Source of the DNA: CAWAHD01 sp963781785
Lineage (GTDB): Bacteria; Planctomycetota; Planctomycetia; Isosphaerales; Isosphaeraceae
Reading direction: 5' to 3'
Length of the DNA stretch: 64,000 bases
Assembly: GCA_963781785.1 (NCBI GenBank)
Contig: CAWAHD010000002.1
Location: 1,488,001-1,552,000, forward strand
The notes below the pieces were generated by a model that saw nothing but the letters and a program-made list of their open reading frames with translations, was not told the DNA's origin and did not search any database. A program made the translations under genes and the position numbers. Below, piece by piece: positions 9,933-20,118 of the stretch; position 1 is the first letter of the stretch, and each line of letters begins with the position of its first letter.

Positions 9933-12900
9933 TCACCGCGTGTTCTGGTCCAGCCCTGTCCGCCAGAGGCGAACCGTGTTCATGGCGTCGGCCACGATCA
10001 GGCTGCCATCGGGCGCAAAGGCGTGGCAATACACTCCATTGCTGCCCACAAAGGTCGTCAGTTCCTCACGTGTCGCGACATTCCACAGCTTGACCTTGGA
10101 CCCGCTCGAGGTCGCCAGGGTCTTCGCATCGGGCGACCACGCAAGGTCCATGGTGCTTTCCCGAGGGCCCGCCAGAAGGCCCAGCAGCTCACCGGTCGCC
10201 GCGTCCCAGAGCCGCACGTGCATATTGTCAGCAATCGCAAACAGCTTACCGTCCGGGGAGAAGCGATGTGGCGGCCGCCTCGCGTAAATATAGCCAGCGT
10301 CAGGCTGCGGAGGCTTGAGCGTCGCAAGCAGAAGCTGGGACTTCATCTCCCAGAGCACGACCTTGTCGCGGTGAATGGCTGCCAGCGTTTGACTGTCCGG
10401 CGAAAAAGTCAGTCCGCTGGCAGTGCCCGGGAGCTTGGCAGCCTCTGTCAGTGGGGCCGTTTTCCACAGCGTCACGGATGGGTCGGCTTCGCCAGTCCTG
10501 GTTCCGGAACACGCAAACAACCGACCATCGGGTGAGAACGCAATCGCACTGGCTTTGGCCACCGCGAGCGCCGCGACCTGCTTTCCCGTCTGAGAATCAC
10601 AGAGCTTGACCTGGTCAGGGTCGCTCTGGGCAAAGATCCGACCGTCAGGGGAAAATGCCTTCCTCCCTACGAGCAAGCCTGGGCTTTCCGTCGACGCGAC
10701 CTCTCGATTGGCAAAGACATCCCAGATTCTGATTGTTCGCTCGTCAGGTTTCTGGAATGCGACGCGCCTGCCATCCCTGGAAAGAATGGCGCGGCCGCCT
10801 GCCTGGAATCGAGCCAGCTCCCGGTTGGTGGCCAGGTCGCGGTGGATGACTTCCCACCGATCATACCCGCGTTTGGATCCCGAATACACGAAGAAGGAGC
10901 GACCGTCCGGCGAAACGCCGCCAGTCATCGGATAAAGTGCGACATCTCCGTCGATTTGATCGGGGTTGGGATCGGGGATCGGCCTCCAGCGCCGGACGAA
11001 CCCGTCCCGCCCCGCCGAGTACAACCATCGTCCGTCGCGCGCGAACACGAGCGCGTTAATCCTCCCGCCGTGTCCCTTGAGCGCCGCGACCTCCTTGCCG
11101 GTTGCAACTTCCGTGAGACGAATCGTTCCGAACTCATCCCCCGTTGCGAGCAGCTTTCCGTCCGGCGAGAACGTCATTTCGTAGACGTGGCCCGCGAAGC
11201 CTTGCAGCTCGGCCACCTGTTTGCCGGCGTCCCAATCCCAGAGTTGCACGACGTGGGGCGGGCCGCCGCGGTGGCAGGCGAGCAATTTGCCGTCAGGTGA
11301 CAACGCCACGGCAAAGGACCACGGATGGGCTCGATAGTGTCTAAACCGGAGTTTCTTGGTGGTAAGATCCCAGACCAACGTCGTCGGGCCCAGTTGCCAC
11401 ACGAGCGTCTTCCGATCGGGTGCGAGCGCCGTTAAATGCATCATAGCGCGCTCGATGCTCGGATCTGCGGCCTGCGCATCGAGCGTGGCGATCTCACTGC
11501 CCTTCGCCAGGTCCCACACCCTGAGCTTGGCGTCCAATGTGAATCCGAGCAGCGCGGTACCATCGGCAGTCAAAGCGTGCTGGCCCACTTCCCCGACGTC
11601 AAAGTTCAAGCTTCTGCTGGCTATTTCGTTGCCCGTCGCCGCATCCCAGGCGCGCACCCGGACGGTGGCCGCTCGAGAGCCTTTGTCCGGCGTCTGAAGG
11701 GCACCCGTGGAAATCAGTGCCCCGCCATCGGCGGAGTACGCCAGTTCGGCTGCCGCGGCGTCAGTAAGACGGAGTCGCGCCGCCCCGGTCACGGTGTTCC
11801 AGACGGTGAGCGCACCGTTGCCGCTCGTTCCGGCCAACGACCTGCCGTCGGGCGACATCGCGAGAGCCCAGACCGGCGATTGGACATCGGCGATCCGCCC
11901 GGCCTGAAATCGAGTGGCGAGCCGCCGCAGATAGTGCCACTCAACGCCGCGGAGATCCTCTTCCTTGTCGGAGAGCCGGTGGCGATCGAGCAATTCCTCG
12001 ACTCGCTGAACATTGCCCTCATCCCAGAACTTGTAGGCCCTGTTCACGTCGGAGACGTAAAGTGCCAGGCGCAGGTCGCCCGTCGTCCGCTCGAGGTTTC
12101 GATTGGCGACGGCAACCTGTTCGTATGCCTTGGTGGTTTCCTCACGGGCGCGAATCGCTTCCACCTCCTTTCCCCGGGCGACGTCGCGTTGCTCCGTGGC
12201 ACGATTCTCGGCCCATGTCGCCCGGATGGCCTGCGAGGTGCTCACGATCACACCCGCGACCAGGAGCACCAGGAACGCGGCCGCGACTCGCAGCGGCGTG
12301 CGATACTTCCGCGCCACCTTGCGCAGCCGGTAGCCCGCGCTGGGCGGGCACGCCTCTACCGGCTCGTCGGCCAGGAATCTCTGGATGTCGCGCGCCAGGC
12401 CGCTGGCGCTCTCATATCGCCGTGTCCGGTCCTTTTCCAGGCACTTCATCACGATCCAGTCGAGCTCGCCGCGGATAATACCCGAGAGCCGCCCGGGATC
12501 CGTGTTGCGCCCGCCGCGATCTTGGGCAAGTTGTTCGAGCTGCTTAGCCGCACGCTCGGCCGCGGCGCTTCCTCTTCCTTGATCAGCCGCACCATCTCGG
12601 TGAGGGCCGCCTCGCGCAGCCGCTTCTGCTCCAAGGGCGTCGTCCCGGTCAAGAGCTCGTAGAGCAGCACGCCGAGCGAGTAAATGTCGCTGCGGGTATC
12701 CACCCCAAAGGCATTCATCTCGGCCTGCTCGGGGCTCATGTACTCGAAGGTGCCGACCAGGGCGCCAAACTGGGTGAACATCGTCTTTTCCGTCAGCCGC
12801 TGCTCGATCGCCTTGGCCACGCCGAAGTCGATCACCTTGGGCACCGGCTTATCGTCGTACATCGTCACCAGGACGTTGGACGGCTTGACATCGCGGTGGA

Positions 12901-13639
12901 TGATCCCCTTCTGATGCGCGTGCTGGATGGCCTGGCAGACCGGCACGAACAACTCCAGCCGCTGGCGCGGCGTCAGCTTGCCGTCGTCGCAGAACTGGGT
13001 GATGGGAACGCCGTGCACCAACTCCATGACGAAATAGGGCCGGCCGCTCTCGGTCGTGCCCGCATCCAGGACGCGCGCGATGTTCTGGTGGTCCATCATC
13101 GCCAGCGCCTGCCGCTCGGCCTCGAACCGGGCGATCACCTGGCGGCTGTCCATCCCGGGCTTGATGATCTTGAGCGCGACCTTGCGCTGGACGGGCCGGG
13201 TTTGCTCGGCCATGTACACGGTCCCCATGCCCCCCTCGCCGATTTGCTGGAGGAGCTTGTACGGCCCGATGACCGTCCCGGCGGCCTCAAGCGGACCACT
13301 GGCGCCCCAGCTCGTGGTCTGGCCCGGGCTCGGGGTGAGATCACCGTGGAAATCGCTGGCTGCGCTGCGGGGGTGCGCGCGGGCATCGATGCGCGGCAGC
13401 CGATCCGGGGCGTCCTCGCACACCCGTTCCCGGTCAGCGCGCTCTCGGTCATCGGCCCGCCTCGAATCCGCGGCACGGCCCGGCGCTTCGAGAAAGCTCC
13501 CCAGGCCCGGCTCGGCCTCGAGAAGGGCCTTGACGCGTTCTTTCTGACCAGGCTCGGTGCAGGCCGCCGCCAAAAACACGTCCCGCGCAACCGGGTCGGT
13601 GATCTGAAGCGCGGTGATGAAAATGTCGCGTTCATTCAT
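9933..13639 (-). CDS. Receptor-like Ser/Thr kinase with C-terminal WD40 propeller (one frame break near 12505)
   Basis: Start ATG 13639 (MNERDIFITALQITDP), shared with the neighbouring kinase. P-loop GEGGMG at 134-139, Lys157 in VALK, HRDVKPSN from 248, DFG 271-273, YMSPEQAE activation segment. The first frame ends in nonsense after SSNNLPKIAAG; the homologous continuation (RNTDPGRLSGIIRGELDWIVMKCLEKDR) is one frame away, consistent with one lost G in a G-run near 12505. A membrane helix (TPLRVAAAFLVLLVAGVIVS), coiled coil, VEWHYLRRL linker and many WD40 repeats follow (for example FSPDGKLLATGDEFGTIRL). It is immediately downstream of the sigma gene, so sigma and kinase are probably cotranscribed, as in other planctomycete ECF-kinase loci. 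Confidence 0.85.
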
Positions 13640-13748
13640 GGCATCACATAGCCCCGAGCCGTCACATTGCAAGGCCTCCAGAAGCCAATGCGTATTTTCT
13701 CGCCGGAATCCCCCAAGATTTCTGCCGCGATTTCACCGCGACCGAGCC

Positions 13749-14309
13749 TCAGTCGTCGGGACGGCCCAGCTCGAGCCGCAGGAACGAACGGGCGTAAGTC
13801 CACAGGCGTTCGGCGTTTCGTTCGGAGAGCTCCAGAGCCCGGGCCGCTTCCCGCGTCGTCATCCCGCCGAAGAACCGGAGTTTCACCAGCCGCGCCGCCT
13901 CCGCGTCCCGGGCGGCCAAGCGGTCGAGCGCTTCGTCCAGCGCCAGCACGTCGACACCCGTGGAAATCGCGAGCGCGGAACCATCCAGGTCATGCCGGAC
14001 CAGAGATCCGCCGCGCTTCTGCGTTCGCTTGCGGCGCGCACGCTCGATCAGGATTCGCCGCATGGCCTCGGCGGCGGCCGCAAAGAAGTGCGCGCGGCTG
14101 TCCCATCGCTGGGCCTCCTCGGAAGCCACCAGCCGCAGATAGGCCTCGTGGACGAGGGCCGTCGGCTGCAGCGTCTGCCCCGGGTTTTCCTGCCTCAGCT
14201 TCGTAGCGGCCAGCTTGCGCAGCGCATCGTACACCAGGGGAAGCAATCGCTCAGACTCGAGCGGGTCGCCCTGGTTGAGGGTCGAGAGAATACTGGTGAT
14301 CTCGTTCAT
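13749..14309 (-). CDS. ECF-family RNA polymerase sigma factor (planctomycete type)
   Basis: ATG 14309 (MNEITSILSTLNQGDPLESERLLPL) is preferred over the upstream start because the homologous remnant at 6145 begins at the same point. Region 2 is present (LVHEAYLRLVASEEAQRWDSRAHFFAAAAEAMRRILIERAR), as is a region 4 helix-turn-helix (LVKLRFFGGMTTREAARALELSERNAERLWTYARSFL). About 186 residues, the normal size for the TIGR02999/Sigma-70 ECF group that accompanies kinases in planctomycetes. No anti-sigma gene is visible; the downstream kinases probably control activity by phosphorylation (known for related groups, inferred here). It heads the minus-strand cluster. Confidence 0.9.
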   Translation of the reverse strand: MNEITSILSTLNQGDPLESERLLPLVYDALRKLAATKLRQENPGQTLQPTALVHEAYLRLVASEEAQRWDSRAHFFAAAAEAMRRILIERARRKRTQKRGGSLVRHDLDGSALAISTGVDVLALDEALDRLAARDAEAARLVKLRFFGGMTTREAARALELSERNAERLWTYARSFLRLELGRPDD

Positions 14310-14653
14310 GCGCATCGACGGCGTCTTGGCGCGATCGCACTCAGCGAAACCGGCCGACATTCACGCAAGCCCAGTTTGGCTCACGCTTGACGCGAAAGCA
14401 AGCGCGGAATTGTCGGTACTTTCGGCGTGATGGTCCTGGGCATGCGGCGCGCGGGAGCGCGGATACCGGCCAGTTGATGCTGCTTTCGTCGCACTGCAAC
14501 AGCAAGCTCGGACGCCCGCCGGTTTTCCGCCTGAACGGTCAGCACCTCGGTCCCGGCCATGGCGGCGGCGTTGTGCTCGTTGGCTTGGGACGTTCACGCA
14601 GTTTCGCGCAACCGTTTCTTACCCGTCTTGGCCGAGGATGACCCGGTGGGTGT
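14310..14653. other. Non-coding gap upstream of the sigma gene
   Basis: No convincing gene. A 35-codon frame on the plus strand (14638-14745, MTRWVFSEDSNSLVAWEDRL...) looks protein-like but is short, has no neighbours and may be the tail of a lost gene. The sigma promoter should lie in 14310-14400; no recognisable -35/-10 pair was found. Confidence 0.3.
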
Positions 14654-14836
14654 TCAGCGAGGATTCGAACAGCCTGGTCGCGTGGGAGGACCGCCTGCGC
14701 GAGTGGGTACGGAATGAGGTCGCTCCCAAAGCGGGCGGCGCGTAGGGCTCACCGACTCGAGCTGACCCAAATCTTTGCCGAGTTTTTTCCGGCGCTCGCA
14801 GTCCCGCTTGAACTTTGTCGTGCTCGTTAGAGCCAT
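14654..14836 (-). pseudogene. Truncated RelE/YafQ-type toxin stub
   Basis: ATG 14836 begins one base after the TAA of the large CHAT gene. The first 28 residues (TTKFKRDCERRKKLGKDLGQLESV) match the start of YafQ/RelE mRNA interferases, in which TTxFKRDxKRxKKRGKDLxKLE is conserved. After that the reading turns to low-complexity Pro/Arg/Gly sequence without the catalytic half. No antitoxin gene is next to it. Probably a dead toxin remnant. Confidence 0.45.
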
Positions 14837-14837
14837 C

Positions 14838-17800
14838 TTACTGGTCCCTGCGCGGGCGGCGCTTGGCAGCTCGCCCTTCGGTTCGGGGCTCCGTGTAAGG
14901 CGCATTCACCGCGGCCGCCTGGGGCTCTTCCATGACCGCGACGGCGGTCAGACCGAGGCTTGGGGTCAAGGTCGGCGCAGGCTCATCCGGGTTGGTGGAT
15001 CCTTGCGGCGAATCATTGCCGTTTGCGCTCCGGGATTCCGTTGGTGACACGTCGTTGGGCTTGGCGGTAGCCTTGGTCTCCGAGAGCGGTGCCACAGTCG
15101 CGGCTGTGGCTGCGGTTGCGATTCCGACGCGGTTACCGGTGTCGATCGCAGAGCCGGCAGTTGCCACTTTCTTGACGGTTCGCGACGTCGTATCGCCGTC
15201 TGCGTACGTCCCGGTTTCCGTCAGTGCCTCGGCATCGAGGAGACGGAAGAACGGGTCGCCATAGTGCTGGTAAGCTCCCCAGGTCCGAGCGGCAGTGGGG
15301 GCGTCGGCGATCGCCAGCCGGGCGTATCGCATGGCCTCGTACATGACCATCGGCTCCGGTTGATCCGGCTCCCCCGGGTCGGGGCTGCATTCGAACGCGG
15401 GCACCGGCGGCAGCGGACCGGCTCGTCCAGAATTCCGATCGCTGGGCGGCGTGGGAACGCCTTCGCGCATTCCGAGCAGGGCCGCGTAGAGCGCCAGGGC
15501 GAACTGCCGCGCTGCGGCGTCACTCACCGGCCAAGCCGTGCAGACGAGGTTGGCTACCCCTCGAGCGAAGAACGATTCGGCGAACGTCGGGGGCAGGTCC
15601 ACCGATCGCTTGTCGGTCCGGTCGGGGGTGACACCCGACTCGCAGGCATTGGAGAAAATGAATTGGGGTATCCGGTCAATCCGTCTCAGCTCGTTGGCGG
15701 TCAGTCGCCCGCCGTCGCTGAAGATCCAGCCGGAGGCGGATGGGTTGTCCTTGTCGTAGACGCAGTGCCCGGCGAAATGCATGACGTCGTAGGGACGCCG
15801 CATGATCTCGCGCAGCACATTCGTCAATTTCGCCTCGGCGGGGCCGAACATCCGCACCACTTCGACCCGGTTGGGCGTGCGCTCATGGACGATGTTGAAC
15901 CGGTCGAAAAGGTCCGCGACCTCGGTGCCCTCGAGCTCGGCCCCCGGGAGATGTGCGTCCCGGGCAGGATCGGCGACGACCAGGACCCGCAGCCGACGGT
16001 AACGAGGTGGCGGTGGCGCCGGGGGCGGTGCGAACGTGGTCCGCAGTTGCCTTGTGAAGCCACGGCTCGTGCCCAGAAAGTACCACTCCGGCTCGATCGC
16101 CGTCACGTTCGACAGATCGTCGGCCTGCTTGCCAGGGGCCTCGGGGAGAGCGACCATTTCCCAGGGGATCCGGGCGGTGGTGCTGTCGAGCATCATCACG
16201 AGTGGAGCGTTGGTGGCAAGGATGGGCCGCAGGTCCTCGGGAAGGATCAACTGGCCGAGAAACTGCCCGCGCTCCAGTTGCATGCTCAATACACGTTCGG
16301 AGGAGAGCTCGGTGCAGACCTCATCGACGAGCTTGGTGGGCAGGGTGATCTCGCGCTCGGAGACACTGGCCCCGGTCTTGATGGCCCCGTAGCGATAGGT
16401 CGATCCGCTCAGGCCCAATGTCACGCGCGTCGGCTCGGGCCGCCAGTCGTTGTTCGGCCCTTTGTGCCTCTCGACTTTTTCTTTGGCATCCTTGATGGCC
16501 CTTTCCTGGAACTCCTTGAGCTCGCCTGGACTGTAGGGCTTGTAGCCAATATTGAAGTGGATGTCGGAATCGACCCGGCCAGCCTGAGAATACCGCCTTT
16601 GCTCGGCCATGATGGCCTCCTGCAACGGATTGATCTTGGCCGCCTCGTCGATGACGAGAGTCAGCCGCTGGAGATGGAACTCGCCGATATCCGCCCCGGC
16701 GAGGGCGGACATGATGCCCCGGACCCAACCCGATATGGCTTCCGGCGGTGACAAGTTGTTGTCCTTCGTGCCGAGCGCCGCGACCGCCAGGTGTTTCTTG
16801 CCCACCCGGCCAATGGCCCAGCACAGCTCTCGGACCAACACCGTCAGCTCCGGGACGCCGAATCGTCCGGGGACGCCCATGCCCACGACAGCAAGCAGCC
16901 GCCCTGGCAGGGCATCGTACGCGTCGGAAACTCGAGGATCGGTCAGGAAGAAAGGCTGCCCCAGTTCCCCCCTGATCAATCCACGAAGGGCAAACTGGGT
17001 CAGGATCAAGTCCCGCTCCGGCAACGGCGAGTCATCGGTCAATTCCCGGCCGGTCCGTTCCAGAAACGTCTTGCTGATTGCGCGGTCCAGCTTGAGGATC
17101 GCGCCCGACGGCTTCTCGCCGACGTAAAGCCCAACTGCGAGGGCGTCAACCGGCAGATTCGGGAGACCGGAGGCGGCGAGTAGTTCGTCGACCTGGTCGA
17201 TCGCGCCGTGGATCAAGCCAATCTCGATCGCGACTTTCCTGGGCGTGACATGCGCGGGTTCGGCGCGGAGCAACTCGGCCTGCGCGCCGGACAGGTCGCG
17301 CGTCAGCCTTTCCCCGACTTCCCGTTCTTCGACGGTCGGCTCATCCGGCTCGGGGTAGCCGCGGCGCGAGGCAAGATGAGAAGCGCCAATCTCGGCAAGA
17401 GACCGGTTCCTCCTGGTCGCCGGCTTATCGGTTCCGACGCTGTCGTCCCAGGGTTTGCCAGGCAAGACCGTTGGAGGTTGATCGGGGAGCGTGTCGGTCC
17501 GCCCCTCCGCCAGCAATCTGGTCAGGCTACTCAGGAGCTTCGGGTTGGAAATCACGGCGGCATGCTCGTCCCGGATGAAATACTCGCGCACACCCTCGAT
17601 GTCCGGCCTGGCCAGTTGGAGGGGGACAATCCCGTCTCCGCCGTCCTTCGAAACCAGCCACGCCTTGGCCAGGTTGGGAACGTTGAGTCGGTCGTAGTCC
17701 ACGACGGTGGGGATACCATATGCGGAGACGGCGACGGTCCGCTGGGGGTCGATCGTACCCTCCAGTCCAGCTTCGAACTTGCGTGCGTTGGCGAACAGGC

Positions 17801-18737
17801 CCTTGGGGATCGGGCTGGTCCGGTAATGCTCAAGGTCGTCAGACCCGTCGGTCTGGCCATGCGCCTGCAGATTGCCAAGATAGGCATCGGGCTCGTAGAG
17901 GTGCGGGAAGTGTTCCTCCGGTCTGGGCAGCAACTGGTAAAGGCTCACGAAAGAGCGGAAAGTGCGGACGATGTCGAGGATATTCTGACGCTGGTCGATC
18001 TGATCCAGGCGGTGGGTGATCTCGCCCTGGCCGGTGAGGATCTGGGGGATGAGAAACGTGCCCTGATTGGGCACTCCCAGGAGCAACAGCCGGCCACCCT
18101 GCCGCGACCCATCGCCACCCTGGTCGTTCCACATGGCTTTCCAGCGGTCGGGATATTCATGGATGAACCATCGGGCCACCAGTCCACCCATGCCGAACCC
18201 CACCAGGTGCACCGGCCGGTCGACGCCGTACCATTCGCCGAGCTTCGACTCGAGGGATGAAGCCGCGACGCGGAGGTCTTTACGCCAGTCGTACCACAAG
18301 ACCCGGACGTCCCAGTCTTGAGCCAGGGTCAAGATCAACTCGCCATAGTCCCGCTTGAATACCCCGGTGGGGATAATATCGAAGCGACGATCCGCTCCCG
18401 AGAATCCGTCGTCGCTGAGCCTGAGCACGTCGAACTGTCCGACCATGAGCCGCGGGATACTCATCCAGATCGGCGTGGGCTCCTCCGTGCCTTCCCAGTC
18501 AATACGCGACAGGGCGGTCCCCATGAAATCCGGGATCAACACCACCTTGCCGATCGTCCGCGATCTATGTCGCGAGAAGAGTCGCAGGGCCAGCCCCCGC
18601 ATTCGCCGGTAACGCTCATGGCCGAGGTAAACCCGGAGCCCGTGTTCCTGCTCGGGTGACGGATTTCGCAACATCTCGGCCATCGCAAGCGGCGCTGCCG
18701 CGTCGAACTGGCTCAAGTACTGACGGATCTCGCTCAC
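14838..18737 (-). CDS. Giant CHAT-protease fusion with a serine-less LCAT-like hydrolase domain
   Basis: 1299 residues from GTG 18737, intact. Residues 60-410 form an alpha/beta-hydrolase of the LCAT/PGAP1 type: IPDFMGT oxyanion region, GDGIVP with Asp368 and DEH with His392. The nucleophile elbow reads GFGMGG (180-185), with Gly182 where Ser is expected, so the fold is probably inactive. Residues 525-700 are an alpha/beta domain with a weak resemblance to the peptidase M17 N-terminal macro-like domain. Residues 770-1210 are a caspase-like CHAT domain with the catalytic dyad HFAGH (His991) and NACESG (Cys1032). A Thr/Ala/Pro-rich tail ends the protein. CHAT proteases act in bacterial conflict and signalling systems. 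Divergently transcribed from a second CHAT gene. Confidence 0.85.
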   Translation of the reverse strand: MSEIRQYLSQFDAAAPLAMAEMLRNPSPEQEHGLRVYLGHERYRRMRGLALRLFSRHRSRTIGKVVLIPDFMGTALSRIDWEGTEEPTPIWMSIPRLMVGQFDVLRLSDDGFSGADRRFDIIPTGVFKRDYGELILTLAQDWDVRVLWYDWRKDLRVAASSLESKLGEWYGVDRPVHLVGFGMGGLVARWFIHEYPDRWKAMWNDQGGDGSRQGGRLLLLGVPNQGTFLIPQILTGQGEITHRLDQIDQRQNILDIVRTFRSFVSLYQLLPRPEEHFPHLYEPDAYLGNLQAHGQTDGSDDLEHYRTSPIPKGLFANARKFEAGLEGTIDPQRTVAVSAYGIPTVVDYDRLNVPNLAKAWLVSKDGGDGIVPLQLARPDIEGVREYFIRDEHAAVISNPKLLSSLTRLLAEGRTDTLPDQPPTVLPGKPWDDSVGTDKPATRRNRSLAEIGASHLASRRGYPEPDEPTVEEREVGERLTRDLSGAQAELLRAEPAHVTPRKVAIEIGLIHGAIDQVDELLAASGLPNLPVDALAVGLYVGEKPSGAILKLDRAISKTFLERTGRELTDDSPLPERDLILTQFALRGLIRGELGQPFFLTDPRVSDAYDALPGRLLAVVGMGVPGRFGVPELTVLVRELCWAIGRVGKKHLAVAALGTKDNNLSPPEAISGWVRGIMSALAGADIGEFHLQRLTLVIDEAAKINPLQEAIMAEQRRYSQAGRVDSDIHFNIGYKPYSPGELKEFQERAIKDAKEKVERHKGPNNDWRPEPTRVTLGLSGSTYRYGAIKTGASVSEREITLPTKLVDEVCTELSSERVLSMQLERGQFLGQLILPEDLRPILATNAPLVMMLDSTTARIPWEMVALPEAPGKQADDLSNVTAIEPEWYFLGTSRGFTRQLRTTFAPPPAPPPPRYRRLRVLVVADPARDAHLPGAELEGTEVADLFDRFNIVHERTPNRVEVVRMFGPAEAKLTNVLREIMRRPYDVMHFAGHCVYDKDNPSASGWIFSDGGRLTANELRRIDRIPQFIFSNACESGVTPDRTDKRSVDLPPTFAESFFARGVANLVCTAWPVSDAAARQFALALYAALLGMREGVPTPPSDRNSGRAGPLPPVPAFECSPDPGEPDQPEPMVMYEAMRYARLAIADAPTAARTWGAYQHYGDPFFRLLDAEALTETGTYADGDTTSRTVKKVATAGSAIDTGNRVGIATAATAATVAPLSETKATAKPNDVSPTESRSANGNDSPQGSTNPDEPAPTLTPSLGLTAVAVMEEPQAAAVNAPYTEPRTEGRAAKRRPRRDQ

Positions 18738-19115
18738 GGTGCATTCTCTCGGGATGAACTTCCTGGGTGCCCGGCTACGCGATCCCTGGCCGGGATTTCA
18801 TCTGTCGCTCGATCACCTTATTATGCCCGATGTCAGGTCGTGTTGCGGCAATGATTTCGATTCTTTTTAAGCCGCGGTTGGCAAGATCGGTACGAGCCGT
18901 CTTGACCAAGCTTGGTGCGCCGTGAGCAGCAATTGGCCGTGTCCATTCACCAAGTCAGGAGATTTCCGTGAGGGCGCCGCGCTTCCGCCTTGTCTGGCTC
19001 ATGGTCGCTTCAAAATCACCGTCACGCGACGCTGACTACCGACGGACTGAGCCGCACGACCGGCGAGACCCATCGACGTGACACGCGCATGGCTTGACGC
19101 CTGGGGGACGATCGG
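18738..19115. other. Divergent intergenic region between the two CHAT genes
   Basis: About 380 bases with no credible ORF, separating the minus-strand CHAT fusion from the plus-strand CHAT gene. An AT-richer stretch near 18850-18875 is the best place for promoters, but no clear -35/-10 pair or operator is visible. Confidence 0.4.
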
Positions 19116-20102
19116 TTGCAATTCGAGTCGGGCCTGGGCGTGTCGTCAGTGGGGACTGTTTCCGTGCGGACCATACTTCTTCTGGCGTGCAATCCGAGAG
19201 GAACGGAACGACTTCGCCTCGACGAGGAGGTCAAGAGGATCGATCAAGTCCTGAACCAGAGCCGCACAGCGGACGAGTTCAAGCTGGTCGTGAAATGGGC
19301 AGCCACCGACGAGGAACTGCAGGATGGGTTACTCGCAAATCCGGAAATCGTCCACTTCCTCGGCCATGGAACAGGCCCAGGCGGCACGGGATCTTCCCGT
19401 GAGCTGGGGATCGCCCCGGATCATCCGGGGGGCGGACTCGCTTTCGAGAACGAGTACGGCGGGGTTTTGACCATTTCGGGGGATTCGTTGGCGAGACAGT
19501 TCGCACTTTCGGCTGAGAAGGTCAAGTGCGTGGTGCTCAACGCCTGTCACTCGGCCAGCGAAGCCGAGGCCATCGCGCAGCACATCGATTGCGTGATCGG
19601 GATGAACAAGGCAATCGGCGACGCCGCCGCGGTGAAATTCTCCGTTGGTTTCTACAAGGCGATCGTGGCCGGAAAACCGTTCGATGTCGCCTTCGATTGG
19701 GGCCGGGTCGCCATCGACCTTCGCGGCATTCCGGAGCATCTCACTCCGACCTTGTACAGGAGAACGCGACCGGACGCTCAGCCGACCGGCGTGGTCTCGC
19801 CGCCCCGGCCCGCTCGGGAACCGGCGCCGAAGGGCGGCGTGGAAAGACCTCCCGAAGGGCTGATCTATGGGGACGCGATCACGGCGCCTCGGCCCTGCGC
19901 CCTTGCCATCGAGCCGTCCGATCTGAAGCGCGTGCAGCGCGCGCTCCGGAAATACTACAGGCCGGAGCTCGCCGATTTCATCGTCCAGAAGATGGCGAAG
20001 AAAGCCCGCGACCTGGACGACCTGTGCAAACTCGTGGCCGCGGAGCTCGAATCGGCGGACAACCGCAAAGAATTCCTGAGGTCGATCCAGGATCCCGGTT
20101 GA
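19116..20102 (+). CDS. CHAT-domain protease with C-terminal helical effector-associated-like domain
   Basis: TTG 19116 is used because GGGGGA lies just upstream; GTG 19140 is an equally possible start. The front half is a CHAT domain of the stand-alone conflict-system type: RTILLLACNPRGTERLRLDEEVKRID at the N-terminus, dyad HFLGHG (His84) and LNACHS (Cys144), then FYKAIVAGKPFDVAFDWGRVAI. A Pro-rich linker (residues 220-255) leads to about 65 residues (SDLKRVQRALRKYYRPELADFIVQKMAKKA...) resembling the small helical adaptor domains found on bacterial effectors and kinases. Such domains usually recruit partners. The gene is divergent from the CHAT fusion and convergent with the haem sensor (16-base gap). 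Confidence 0.8.
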   Translation: MQFESGLGVSSVGTVSVRTILLLACNPRGTERLRLDEEVKRIDQVLNQSRTADEFKLVVKWAATDEELQDGLLANPEIVHFLGHGTGPGGTGSSRELGIAPDHPGGGLAFENEYGGVLTISGDSLARQFALSAEKVKCVVLNACHSASEAEAIAQHIDCVIGMNKAIGDAAAVKFSVGFYKAIVAGKPFDVAFDWGRVAIDLRGIPEHLTPTLYRRTRPDAQPTGVVSPPRPAREPAPKGGVERPPEGLIYGDAITAPRPCALAIEPSDLKRVQRALRKYYRPELADFIVQKMAKKARDLDDLCKLVAAELESADNRKEFLRSIQDPG

Positions 20103-20118
20103 CATCCCACGGAGTGAC

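Noticed and set aside
15264..16751. 495-residue plus-strand ORF
   Set aside because: Antisense shadow of the CHAT fusion; no domain-like sequence.
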